Below, in pieces: positions 46,301 through 58,063 of a stretch of DNA of 64,000 nucleotides (position 1 is its first letter; every line of letters begins with the position of its first letter). The translations under genes and the position numbers were made by a program. The notes beneath the pieces are model-generated. The model did no database searches. It worked only from the letters and a program-made list of their open reading frames with translations, and was not told where the DNA came from. The stretch spans positions 4,342,501 through 4,406,500 of the forward strand of contig OZ014412.1 in NCBI GenBank assembly GCA_963965975.1, read 5' to 3'. The stretch is from Xestospongia bergquistia. Its lineage: Eukaryota; Porifera; Demospongiae; Haplosclerida; Petrosiidae.

Positions 46301-49300
46301 TTGATTGTATTCATGTGTGCCAAACTAGATAACTTATGTACTATATTGAGTGGATTGGGTTTCCCACTTGGCAATCGTGCTTGCTTGGAAGTTGTACCTG
46401 TGCCAAACAAAGTGTTCTGAGTTAACATCCTGACCACTCCCCCCTCTGTCTGTGTATAAAAGCCACCTGCTTTTGCCAGACCAGGACAACAATCCTCTTG
46501 TATTTTATTCTGTTCATTCAAAAGACTTTGGAGCATGAGAGCTTCTCTGTGGCTTGTATTTTTTGCAACTGCAGCTGTTATTGCTGCAGTACTTGCAAAA
46601 GAAAAGTACTGGGGAACTCCTCAAGGTTAGAGAATGAAAGAAATCCATATTGCATGCTCTTCTATTTACCAGCTGCATACAAATTTTAAAGCTTAGCCTT
46701 TCTAGTTCTTTTAATATCTTTTTCTTACTACATACAGAAAGAGAAAGAATTATCAATGAAGCAATTTCAGAAGCCAAACTGAGTGCTCGTTTGAAAGCAG
46801 AAGAAGCCAAAGCTAAAGCTGCTATGAATATAAACAAGAAACCAACAGCTGCTGATTTTCTAACAAAAGGTTTCAAGAGACCTTCCGAAAAAGCTGCTAG
46901 AAATGGACGTCGACGATTGCTCTTGGAAGATATGGTATTCAGAGCTGAACGAAAATTAGAAGAACTCAAGAAAAAACAACATCCCTTGGCCTCTCAAGAA
47001 GAAAAGGCTGAGATGTTAGCAGAAGAGCTCTTTCATCGACCAGGCTCCCTGCTAAAGAAGGAAGAACTAGCTAAAATGATGATTGATAGTGAATGTGAGG
47101 ATGAAAGAACATTAGCTTTACCTTGTAAAAAGTTGCTCAATGTGGACACTTTCCGTACAATCACTGGAGAATGTAATAACAGACGTTTTAGAACTCAAGG
47201 TGCTTCTGCAACAGCTTTCCGTCGCCTGGTTAATGGTGTGTATGAGGACGGCATACAGGCTTTACTTGGAACCGCACAAGGTCGTAATTTGGGTCGAATT
47301 ACTCCCTTCTTGCCTCCACATCCAAGTGCTAGGTTTGTTAGTAAAACTATTGTTAGGGACAGACGACAGGATGAGCTCCCATTCACTCACATTCTTATGC
47401 AATGGGGCCAGTTCCTGGACCATGACTTGGACCTGGGACCAGAACTAGAAGCAGAATGCGAAGGTTGTAAACCCACAGAAATATGTGAACCTATCCAAGT
47501 TCCAGAAGATGACCAAAAATTCGGAAAGGGAACACCCCAAAATGGTGACTGCTTGGCATTTCGTCGAGCCATACCTACATGTGTTACTGACACTCCAGGC
47601 TCTTTCTCTGCTCGTGAACAAATCAATGATGTCACCTCATATATTGACGGCTCCATGATCTATGGCTCTAATAGGAGACAAGAATTAGCAACACGTGCAT
47701 TTAAAGACGGACTCTTGCTAGAGGGAGCTCCTGTATCTGGCACCAGACAGCCTCTTCTACCAGTTGACAAAACTGGAGAAGTTGTCGCTTGTCTTGGTCG
47801 AAGTCCCCCTGATTGTTTTCTGTGTGGAGAAGTACGTTGCAATGAGCAGGTCTCCTTGACAGTCATGCATACTATTTGGTTAAGACAACACAACATACTT
47901 GCTAAAAAACTAAAACTCTTAAATCCATTCTGGGACGATGAGCGATTGTTCCAAGAAGCTCGTAAGATTGTTGGTGCTATGATCCAGAAGATCACGTACT
48001 TTGACTATCTTCCTAAAGTGATGGGAGTAGATATATTCAATAGTTTGATTGGATCTTTTAAACGATATGATCGTACTGTAGATGCAAGTGTACCTAATGC
48101 CTTTGCTACAGCTGCTTATCGTTATGGACACAGTCTAGTTCGCCCACTCTTCAATCGTTTAGGAGTTAACTATGCTCCACTTTCAATTGGACCTTTAAGT
48201 TTACGTGATATGTTCTTCAATCCACCTCAAATTCAAAACAGTTTGGGTACTGATTCTATTGTACGTGGTTGGGTAAGTCAAAATGCTCTCCGTATGGATG
48301 AGTTTATGAACAAGGTCTTAACATCGCAACTTTTTGAGCGTGATGATACACCAGGTATGGATTTGGCATCTCTTAATATCCAACGACAGCGAGATCATGG
48401 AATGCCAGGATATGGTATATGGAGAAATTTCTGTCAACGGACATTTCCTCAACTTCCCCCGGCTCAATTTGAGAATGAGTTAACAAATGTACGTTTCTTG
48501 AATACTTATGGTGACGTAGACAACATTGATCTCTGGGTTGGTGGTATTGCTGAGAGGCGTCTCCCAGGATCACTACTAGGACCTACTTTTGCCTGTTTGT
48601 TTGGTCTTACTTTCAGAAATGTACGTGATGGGGATCGTTTCTATTTTGAAAAAAAAACACGAGTTTTCACTAAACCTCAACTCACTGAAATCAGAAAAAC
48701 TACTTTGTCTCGAGTTCTGTGTGACACCAGTGATACCATTAGATCAATCCAACCAGATGCTTACCTTAGTAACCAAACCAGACAATCTTGTTTTAGACTG
48801 CCAACTGTATCATTAGAACCATGGAGAGAACCCCTATGTTTCTTCCGAGTTTCTTTACCATCCAACTTTATCAATACAGTAGCATTATTACTTCAAGCTA
48901 TTAAACGAGATGGCATTTCTCCCAAAGCAGTCTTCACAAACACTCTTGCTTCATTGACAAGGAACTGCTTGCCCGTCCCCTGTCCATCCTCTAAGTTCAA
49001 CGTAGGTGTATATGCTTATCCTAATATTACAAATTTGAATTCCTGCACAGTTAGATCCACTCTTGCAAACACACCTATATCAGGAGAAACAGCTACTTTC
49101 TATCACAAGGGGATTAAACCAAGTGACATAACTTCTTATAATGGTCTTTTCTCTAGCTTTTCACAGTGTCGATCAGCAAGTAAAGCTGCTATCACCTGGA
49201 CATGTTCTTCAGAGACTGAGGCCACACATAGTGAGAGCATCAAGGTCGATGATGCAGATGTTGCACCATTTAACAACCTTTTAAGTCCAGATTCACTCAC

Positions 49301-51327
49301 ACTTAAACCAGATGGTAATGATGTGTTTGATAAGTTGTTACCACCTGAAGATGACGATGATACCAATCTATATAGTAATGATAACACAGCTAAGGTTGAT
49401 GATCTGGAAAAGGAGCTTGCTAACTCCTTAGTCAAAGATGAAGACTTGCTTGGAGAGCTACAGAAAGCAATGAACAATTTAAATTAAAATTGCAGCTGTT
49501 ATTTGTTATTGTAAATAGCTTTCAGTTTTTTTAGTCATGTTTGAGTTTTTGAAGTTGTATTTTGTCCTCTTTTAGTTAAATTAATTAATTAATATTACAC
49601 ATAACATGTTATAATTATAGGATGTTTTTAATAACAAGTTATTTGTAATGAAAATTTAGAACACATGGTCAACTACTACATCATGAACTTGCTACATACA
49701 GCTGCTTATGTTACATGTACATGTCTTACATTACATGTACACATCCTATACAACTTTACATTACATGTACATATTATACACTACATGTACATGTCTTACA
49801 TTACATGTACATATTATACACTACATGTACATGTCTTACATTACATGTACATGTTCTCCTTTTACAGAATAGAGCCAAAGGAGCATCTCGTCGTCCTCCA
49901 TCTCGTCATGGTAGGAAAACTACAAGTCAATCAGACACATTATCTCCAACCACACTCACTACAACAGAGCCTATACCTAAAGATGATTTCTTTGATAACT
50001 TGTTTTCAGCTCCACCTACTTCCACAACCAAAGTACCTCCTCAAACTAAACAAAAAACAGATTTGTTCGGTAATGATGACCTCTTTGCAGATGATCCTCT
50101 ATCTCAACCTTCTAAATCAACTAAATCGAGCAAAGATGATGATGACCTTGATGGTTTATTTGGAACATCAAAACCTTCTGTTAAAAATCCACTAGAAGAT
50201 GATCTGTTTGGTGAGGAAACAGACAAACCTGTAAAACAAGAAAAACCTGTTAAACCAGTTCCACAAGTGACAGATGACGATTTGTTTGGTGAGCCTGTGA
50301 AACCAAAGAAACCTGTTAAACCAGTTCCACAAGTGACTGCTGTTGATGATCTGTTTGATGAGCCTGTGAAACCAAAGAAACCTGTTAAACCAGTTCCACA
50401 AGTGACTGCTGTTGATGATCTGTTTGATGAGCCTGTGAAACCAAAGAAACCTGTTAAACCAGTTCCACAAGTGACCGATGATGATCTGTTTGATGACATC
50501 ATTAAACAAGACAAACCTGTTCTACTAAACAACCAACCAAATAAATTACCAGATAATCTGTTCAGTGTTAGTCCTCCTCCTTTACAACCCACTAAAACAG
50601 ACGATGAAGATGGTGATCTCTTTGCCTCCTTAGGACCTACACCTAAACCAAAAAAGCCCTCAACTCCAGTTGTAGATAAATCCCTCCCTACAGAGGCACC
50701 TCCCAAGAAGTCTGTTCCAAAGCCATCAGATACTCCAAGTATTTTTACTGATATCCCTACAATTGATCAGGAAATTACTAAACCACTTGACACTGGTAAA
50801 CGTGATGATGATATATTTGCCTCGAGTCCTCCTGGACAGAAACCACCTGATACTAATGTAAGTAGAGTGAGAGAGAGAGAGAGACTGAATAAATGTTTTA
50901 TTTCTTATAAGGTTGATGAATTATTCTCTGAAGACAAGAAATCAGCTGCTAAGAAAAAGACCAAAGGTCGTCCAGATGAAGACTTGTTTGGCAACACAGA
51001 TGATATATTTGGTGACATTCCTGCAAGTAAACCAAAAGTGACAAAAACAAAAAAGAAGAAAAAGACAACTACAAAAACTGCAGAAGCAAAAGAAGAGGGT
51101 GGAGAAGGTGTGGCCACTACTGAGACTCCGCCCACACAAGGTAAGTCACTTTAGTCGGTACTTGTACTATAATCTTATCTGTTGTAGATCTTTTTGCTGA
51201 TGATGACATCCCAAAACAGAAGAAAAAGGTGAAGAAGAAAGTCAAAAAGGCTGAGCCTCCGGACACATCTATGTTTGACGAAAATGCTCCTAGTATTTTT
51301 GATGATCCTTTAATGGGTACTTCTTAG
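37300..51327 (+). CDS. WASHC2: WASH complex subunit 2 (FAM21) homologue
   Basis: FAM21 recruits the WASH Arp2/3-activating complex to retromer on endosomes. A non-coding exon probably ends at 37367, and the ATG is at 37908. The coding start is a proline-rich exon (to about 38073), then the conserved head: [40 protein letters not shown] and [18 protein letters not shown] (38505-39117). Then come acidic exons (to about 40370) and a long disordered tail of LF-acidic repeats (GLFDE, DLFSS; retromer-binding type) with four PAGAV-x-FG motifs. TLHSITK (ends about 44870) and [18 protein letters not shown] (from about 49868) form the capping-protein-interacting motif. The ending [11 protein letters not shown] matches the family's SNIFDDPL. 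There are about 19 coding exons. One roughly 5 kb intron (44871-49867) contains a whole peroxidase gene. A 22-residue [13 protein letters not shown] module is repeated four times at 50250-50510. Confidence 0.88.
37900..38073 (+). other. Polyproline N-terminal exon of the FAM21 gene
   Basis: After the acceptor 'tttctccag' this exon encodes MPAP, two long proline tracts, MMEGGG between them, then [17 protein letters not shown]. It ends in phase 1 and joins in phase to [16 protein letters not shown] of the conserved FAM21 head. Vertebrate FAM21 is not known for such a tract; polyproline is typical of the WASH1 subunit. It could recruit profilin-actin or SH3/WW proteins. The junction is inferred from phase only. 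Confidence 0.6.
40403..40473. repeat. CT/CCCT microsatellite in a FAM21 intron
   Basis: A low-complexity pyrimidine tract directly upstream of the acceptor of the exon at 40474. A larger (CT)n tract is at 43070-43340 in another intron. Confidence 0.9.
43070..43340. repeat. Long CT-rich microsatellite in a FAM21 intron
   Basis: About 270 bases of ctct/ccct repeats, including a duplicated block of about 65 bases, upstream of the exon at about 43367. It generates long Leu/Ser and Arg/Glu open frames on the two strands that are not genes. Confidence 0.95.
44871..46440. other. FAM21 intron, part upstream of the nested peroxidase
   Basis: Non-coding, with a possible Pol III-derived element at 45706-45905. 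Open frames at 45241-45670 and 45920-46138 show no domains. Confidence 0.5.
45706..45905 (+). repeat. Possible SINE with a 5S rRNA- or tRNA-like head
   Basis: 'agtggttaagtggtctaa' followed by 'cactgaagttaagtaacact' and 'gagacagatcgat' resembles, weakly, the internal control region of 5S rRNA (GAAGCTAAGCA...GGAGAC). It ends in A/T-rich sequence near 45890-45920. No second copy was seen in the window, so this is tentative. Confidence 0.3.
46455..46461 (+). promoter_or_regulatory. TATA box of the nested peroxidase gene
   Basis: 'tataaaa' lies 74 bases before the ATG at 46535, inside a FAM21 intron. It indicates that the peroxidase has its own promoter rather than being an alternative FAM21 product. 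Confidence 0.65.
46535..49487 (+). CDS. Secreted animal haem peroxidase, nested in a FAM21 intron
   Basis: Two exons: 46535-46625 (signal peptide [21 protein letters not shown]) and 46738-49487, giving about 946 residues. After a basic, Ala/Glu-rich, probably helical pro-region (to about 150), the peroxidase-cyclooxygenase domain shows [15 protein letters not shown] with the distal histidine (about 255), [13 protein letters not shown] (calcium-binding region), [20 protein letters not shown], and [14 protein letters not shown] with the proximal haem histidine (about 495). Helix motifs [19 protein letters not shown] and LWVGGIAE are also present. A roughly 220-residue C-terminal extension with several cysteines and an acidic end is not recognised. 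The reaction is oxidation of halides or phenolic substrates by hydrogen peroxide; the substrate is unknown. It shares strand with FAM21 but has its own TATA box. Confidence 0.92.
49488..49867. other. 3' flank of the nested peroxidase with TACATGTA repeats
   Basis: 49715-49860 is an array of 'acatgtacatgt' units separated by 'cttacatt' and 'attatacact', just before the FAM21 exon that starts at about 49868. The array is open in more than one frame but is intronic. Confidence 0.75.
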
Positions 51328-51630
51328 TCTTATTATTACTAGTGTAGTGCTTGTGTTTGTCATGCAGCTGCTCTCTCTTAAAAAACTTATTGATTTTTCA
51401 TTAATATTACGTGTACATGTAAATTAAGTGTGAAATTTGTATTAAAATTAAATGTTATTTGATTAATGACAAATTTAATAATAATTATAATTATTATTAA
51501 AATCACATGAGTTATTAATAAGTTATTAAAACAGTTTACTATATATAATATTATTGGCTCAATAAAATAACTCAAAATAATTCAACAATTCCTTGAAATG
51601 AGTAGTGGTGAAGGTCTATCATAGCTGTAT

Positions 51631-54600
51631 TTACAAATCTATACTCCGCCCATATCTCCGCCTACTATAGCGGTAGTTATGACACCGATAATCTCTCCAA
51701 TATGACAAATTAATGTCCTCAACTTCACTGCAGGAAATTCTTTTCTGATCTCCACGGAAGGCGTTGGGTTGAACTTCTGTTATGTTGTCAGCATTGTTAC
51801 AAATGACCTTTGCTAACGTGACCTTTCTTAGTTGACGAAGTTGTGAAGATCGGAAGGTGTAAGGACTTTCGTACCAAAACCTGTCTCCATCACGAATTCT
51901 AGTAAATGTTAGACCCAATATACAAGCAAATGTAGGTCCAACTTGAGCACCTGGAAGTTTCCTTTCTGATAGACCCCCTACCCACAAGTCCATACCTTTA
52001 TTGAATCCTTCTTGACCATATATTTCTCTCATTTTACGTTCTGTGGAAGAATATCGAAATGTTGCATTTCTTCGTGGGAAAACATTTTCACACAGTTTTT
52101 GCCATTCACGATATGGTGCTAAGCCATGGTCACGACCCCTCTGTATGTTCAACGAGGCTAAATCAGTCCCCAGTTTCTCGGGACTTTCTGTGAACAACTT
52201 TGATGTCAAAACACTGTTGACAAATTCATCGACATCTCGAGACTGAGCTACCAAGAGACCTCTGAGCAATGGGTCTGTCCCATTGCTCTTGAAGTACTCA
52301 ATGGGGTTAAAGAAGGCCCTCTCCAACGGTAGAGGACCTTCTTTGACTGGTTTGAAATCTTCATTTAGACGGAGGAGAACTGGACGGACAAGACTATGAC
52401 CAAATCTGAAAGCAGCTGCTGAAAATTCATTAGGTATGGTTGCATCAACAAATGGGTTGTACCCATAATATGGGGGAACATAATCTTCATAGTATTGTCC
52501 AAATAAGGTAGGCAAGAACTCCTCATATGTAATCACTTGCATCATAGCTCCAATGATTTTACGAGTTTCTTGATAAATTTTTTCATCTCCCCAGCAAGGA
52601 TTGAGTTTGGCAAAATTCTTAGCTATACGATTATGCTCTCTCAACCATATTGTATGGATAACCGTTAGACCAACCTGTTCATTAGACCTCATGTCACCAG
52701 CATCAAAAAGAGGAATATTTCCTCTGGGAGCCATTTTGTCTTGAAATGGAAGGTTCCCCTTGTTGGTGCTACTTTTTCCTCCTGTTTTCATAAGACCACC
52801 AGAACACAGACGTAGCTTTTGAGCTTGTTCGTCATCAGAACCATAAACCTGTGAAGCATCAATGTAAGATGTCAGCTGGTTTATTTGATTACGACTGATT
52901 TCATGACCATCTCTACACCGACAAACTGGTATAGAGCGAGTCAATGGAAGACATTCCCCCATATGAGAACTTTTCTCACCAAAAACAGGATCTTTTGGAT
53001 GAACTGGTATTGGTAAACACTTGGTAGTGAAATTACAATCGCATTCTAAATCTTCTCCATCCTCATCGTCAAAAACAGGTGCTAGATCAAGGTCATGATC
53101 GAGGAATTGACCCCAGCTCATAAACATATGCGACATTTTATCACTTGAATGATCTAAATCATTCACAAGATGCCAACTAATGAATCTTGGACTTGGCCAA
53201 GGACCAGTAAATGGGTTACCTGATTTGGCTTGTTTGTAACCATTTGGTTGAGAGATTTTATCTTCGTAATGAGCTGGTAGCATGCGTGCAAAGGCCATGT
53301 TTGCAGCACCATTAAGGGGAAAGAACAGGTTGTTACAAGTACCATTGATGGTACGATATCGAAGAACTCTGTAATCAAGACAATTATACTTTTCACTTAA
53401 TACATCACATCCAGTCACATTGAGAATTTGTGACATTTCTGACTCATTCAAGTTCGTTAGGGGATGTCCAATGATGGAGACCAGTTGATGCAGAACGTAT
53501 TCAACCAATTCACGACTTCTTCCTTGCTTTTTAGCATCATTGTTAGCTCTGTTATTGAGTTTTCGTAAAACTTTCATAGCAAATGCTGTAGAGTCTACTG
53601 AAGACACTCGTACATGCTGATACTTCTTGGTAGCATTATTTGTTTTGTTTTGGGTCAATGCTATGGCAACAGCAACATTAATTGGGATATCTAGAAATGA
53701 GCAAACAGTACATGAATGTTTGGTCATGTGACTGTCATGTAGTAGTCATATGATATGGTACAGTTGACTTACCTGGTTTTTGCAGACCAGCATGCTGAAA
53801 ATTGGTACCATTTTTCCACCAGAAAACAACTATTGTAAAAATATTAACATCATGTGACATGTCATGTGAATTGTTATGTACTTCGAAGATATCCTGATCC
53901 TTTCCCTGCTCCTGCTTTGTTTCGAGCCTGAACCTCATACATACCTGAGTCACGTTGAAGTACTTTAGTAAATGTGATACCTTTGTGATCAATTGTGACC
54001 CTCCCTGCAAGTGGAATCAGAATAATATACAGACATAAATATCTGACTATCAATCCGTCCATCTTCCTACATACCATGCTGTCCAAAAAATCTCTCTCCA
54101 TTCTTATACCATCGAACATAGTTAGGCTTTGAGCCTGTGAACCCAAAGTCATAATAACAAGGTTGGCCAATAAAAACAGACTTAGGAGATGGACTATAAG
54201 ATGGCTTAGCTACAACAGAAAGAAAAAACATTTAATTGATAGTATCCATAGCAACAAGTCTATACATTTGATATGAAAACTGATAATAAAACTATAAAAA
54301 TTGTTGTTAAAACTAGCTAAGGTCAAAGTTCAATAGTAATTAATTTAATATCATGTGATATCCAAGCAAACTGTCAAGTAATTATTACATTCTCAAAGAT
54401 ACTTTCTCCTCTCTGCTTTAGAGTATAAAGGTGAAAAGACAAGAAATGAACAATTGGGTGTTTTTGATTATTAACTCTTTATTTGTAAACAAACAATTCT
54501 CTTACATCTATTATATAATTGTTTGGCGGCAAATAATCAGAGAACATACAGTTATGACTAGTAACTATGGTAACAACAGCTAAAGTAAATGCATTTTGAC

Positions 54601-55651
54601 TTTCTTAAAGTGCACAATCAAAATGCCCTTGATCTCATACGCAGACTGTGCTTCATTGGTAAACTAGATGTGGCTCCTTGCACAATTATTACAACTGACA
54701 AACTTAAGAGTCATATAGACTACACTAACATTCCAGATATGTGATCAACTTTCTTGTAGCTATTTCAAATGGAACTTTGTAGTAAAAAAAATTCACTTTT
54801 AATGCAGATTTATTACTACAGATAACTCTACAGCGACTAAATACTAATAGACTGACTTCTTTTTCATAGCATGGAATAGTTACTATGATGACATGAATTT
54901 TAAATGTGCATTCTTAAGAATGTCAGTCAATACTGAGAAAACTGGAGGAGTTTAATATCCTAATCACAACAAACAATAAACTCACTTATAACATAAATAG
55001 TTCCCAAAGGACTGGGTAACAATCCAAATTTTGTCCACACTTCACAATTAATACTAACACCATTGTCCTCTCTCCTCACTGGTCCAAAACGAATTGTCTT
55101 GCCATTATTTTGACTTTTTACCCTCGGTGAATATTTTGTAAAAAATATATCCTCTCGACCATCTAATAACCAGACAGTCCGGTTATTTGAGTACTTGTTC
55201 TGACAAGTATAGTAAACATAACTACCGACAGTCGTCTCAATATCTTTTGGATTTTGCAACCATCCTGGACTGGAACTTTGTTTGGGTAGACGTTCATCAA
55301 TAAATACAAAGGAAGAGGTTTCATCTCCATTGTAAAAATAATGATAGTTGTAATTGGTGGTTGTAGTAGCTGTAACTGGATGGACAAATAAATGGGATGA
55401 ATGAATCAATGAATGGATGGGCACCTGAATACATGATGGATCAACGGATGAATAGATGGATTGACAGACAAATAGATGGATGGATTGACAGATGAATTGA
55501 TGGATGAATAGATGGATTGACAGATGAATGAAGAAATGTATAGGATACATATGTGAATGACACAAGAACTTGACTATATCTTACCTTTCAAAAACAATAA
55601 AAGGCAGCTAAACAGGACTAACCAGTTTTCAGAACTAGACTGACAAAACAT
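51631..55651 (-). CDS. Peroxidasin-like peroxidase with two Ig domains
   Basis: Six minus-strand exons, all phase-matched: 55651-55585 (signal peptide, NWLVLFSCLLLFLK), 55369-54986 (Ig domain, VGSYVYYTCQNKYS and W, then REDNGVSINCE), 54209-54075 plus 54004-53882 (second Ig, IGQPCYYDFGFTGSKPNYV and W, then DSGMYEVQARN), 53829-53773 (linker), 53690-51631 (peroxidase domain). Total about 940 residues. Catalytic motifs: [19 protein letters not shown] (distal His), SYIDASQVYG, TVIHTIWLREHNRIAKNF, FRFGHSLVRPVLLR (proximal His), LWVGGLSE. The second Ig lacks its usual second cysteine (YEV instead of YxC). Ig plus peroxidase is the peroxidasin arrangement, used in extracellular-matrix cross-linking; here there are two Ig domains and no leucine-rich repeats. 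It is convergent with FAM21 (304 bases between stops) and is a divergent relative of the nested peroxidase. Confidence 0.9.
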
Positions 55652-58063
55652 GGTTAGAATGGCAGTATGTCTAAAACAATTAACTTTTCTCTTGTGTAAA
55701 GAAATTGATGTATGAAATTGAAACAATATATATGTAATACAATTCGTTCAGTTTGAAACAAACATGCAGGCAGGAGGTCTTGAGAGCTTCACCAAAGATC
55801 TTCACACTGGCTGTTATTCCTTTGCTAAGAGATTTTAGTTGCAAAGTAGAGAACTCACTATTTAAAGAGTAATTCTAGCTACTCGAGTTGTTATATAGTT
55901 AACCGGAGCATCTGAAACTATGAATATCATTATAGTATCACAATAGTCTTTGTTAAGTTAAGAGGAAGAGGGATTTTTAATTAGCTTTAAAATGACTTTT
56001 CGCTTCTTGTATGGTTGGGGCTACAAAATCATATAACTACACATAAAAGGAACTTTTGTGTACATAGTATAATTGATGACATTCCTTGATACTGGACTAA
56101 TTTTTAGTCCATGTGAGCACAACTATTCTTGACGTAGGTAGGCCTGCATTATGTTATTTACCAGCTTCCATAATACCCTGCACCTCTAGTTGTACAAATG
56201 AATTTAAATTAGTTATTGAGGCTTTACTCTCTACCATCCATGCTGTAGTTTCTGGTGAGCCAGAGTAACTCCACTCCAACCACATAAGATGATGTGCATG
56301 TGTGTTTGTGTGTGTATGTGCACACCACCCAATGTCAAATCCTCCAATATTGTGAAGTAAAACTGAACTCATACCAATACTTGAAGAAAATATAGCATTA
56401 ATATTACTGTATTTTATACTATTGTTTGTCTTGGAAAAACAAGGATAATGACATTAGACAGGTATTTATTAAATAAACAATTACTTTATATTACCATAAC
56501 TGACAACAAAAGGGAGTGTTGTCTGACTCAGAAACAGATATGCTATACAAATGTATTACTTTTATAATTATATTAATGACCTTTCTCAGTTAAGATCTTG
56601 TCGTATTGAGTCTGGTACTAACAAGGACATTGACTGTAAACAAACTGTTGCTATACTTTCTAATACATTTATATATTTTAGTATCTCAGTATGCTTTGTG
56701 ACATGATTTGTGTAAACTCTGAACCTCTAATATCATAGGACAAGATCCTAAATCAATTCTGATGTGGCAGCAGCTGTGCTCAAGCCTACAATTTTTATAC
56801 ATTATTAGTCAATGTCAAACATATCTTATGATTTATGTGAATCTATACTTTCTTGTATCAACAGAGAATACTCAATATATTAATTAATTCCTCTAAAGAA
56901 TGACATAATGATCAACACTGTCATAAGATCTTACCACAATGACAACAGATAGATAATCTATTTATGGATTTTCTTGGTAATCAATTTGTATCCAGTAAGT
57001 AAACTATTCTTTATTTACAATATTTACAGTTCTTAGACTATGTGGAACTTCTTTTCATTAACAAATATGGAAATCCCAGTAGATTTATAGTACTATCATA
57101 ATACATCATCATACGACTAGTCACCCACATGCAACTACATTGAAACACACAGCTGTGCAACCACATTGTAACTTAATCCACATATAGGGCATTGAAGTCA
57201 GTCGCATACAACCACACTGTAACTATACTACTTTGTAACTTATGTAATCGTATGACTTTTTGATATAACTCGTCCCCCATATAAGGTAACAATTATAGCT
57301 TCAGTAGCCTTCTATCAGACACCATTGTGTATGCAAGTAATCATTATAAAATTAGTCAATTGAATTAAGTTGTTAACCACACACATAATGTCCATTAGAA
57401 CAGCTGTGCTGTTACAATTGATTAGGTCTGTGTCACAGGTAGTAAGCAGACTATTGTTACATCAAGGCATTACTGGCAAGACTTATCCATTTACATCTAT
57501 CATCAACAATCAAGCACTTCGTGCCATGAAGGCGTACAATAAAAATAGCAATGGCAATAGCAACTATCTAATTTACTGTAGTGTCAATTATGTCATCAAT
57601 AGAATGTCTGACATCAGCATGTAAGAACTGTCATAAACAGTTCTATTATTGACTATCTCACAAAGAGGTGTTTGCAATGTAGTTCATATGCATAAAATGG
57701 TAACAGTGTTAAACCTATAAAATTTCAATACAGCAATTCCACTAAATATATTTTATTTTTTGATTGGTAATCACTGTTAAATTTTGATCCAACCAAAGGA
57801 TAATGTCACATAATATATGCAATATGTAAAACATGTAAAGGAAAAAACTTTAGAATAAAGGTGGGATAAATAGAGAAAAAAATCGAGTGTTTTGATCGAT
57901 ATCGAATGGAAAAAAAGAAAAAGTAGTTATTATAATAAGTAGACTATTATAGCAGTATTAAATGGCAAGTTATTAACAATAAATGTGACTATATATTATA
58001 TACATGCATGGACAGGATCAAAGTGGATTCATTAATCGAATCAATCAATCGTCATGGTAACCT
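55652..58063. other. Intergenic region between peroxidase 2 and the MASK-like gene
   Basis: Includes the peroxidase 2 promoter side. An exon-like minus-strand stretch at about 56162-56290 (SPETTAWMVESKASITNLNS, then a 'gtaaat' donor) has no recognised family. Nothing else was seen apart from the small open frame at 57388. Confidence 0.45.
57388..57624 (+). CDS. Small hypothetical protein, possible mitochondrial presequence
   Basis: A 78-residue open frame starting MSIRTAVLLQLIRSVSQVVS, an amphipathic, Arg-containing, acid-free start like a mitochondrial targeting peptide. It continues with TGKTYPFTSIINNQALRAMK and is Asn-rich at the end. No family is recognised and no polyadenylation signal was checked with confidence. 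It may be chance. Confidence 0.25.
   Translation: MSIRTAVLLQLIRSVSQVVSRLLLHQGITGKTYPFTSIINNQALRAMKAYNKNSNGNSNYLIYCSVNYVINRMSDISM

Noticed and set aside
47140..49477. Several open frames inside the peroxidase gene
   Set aside because: Shadows; the peroxidase frame carries all catalytic motifs.
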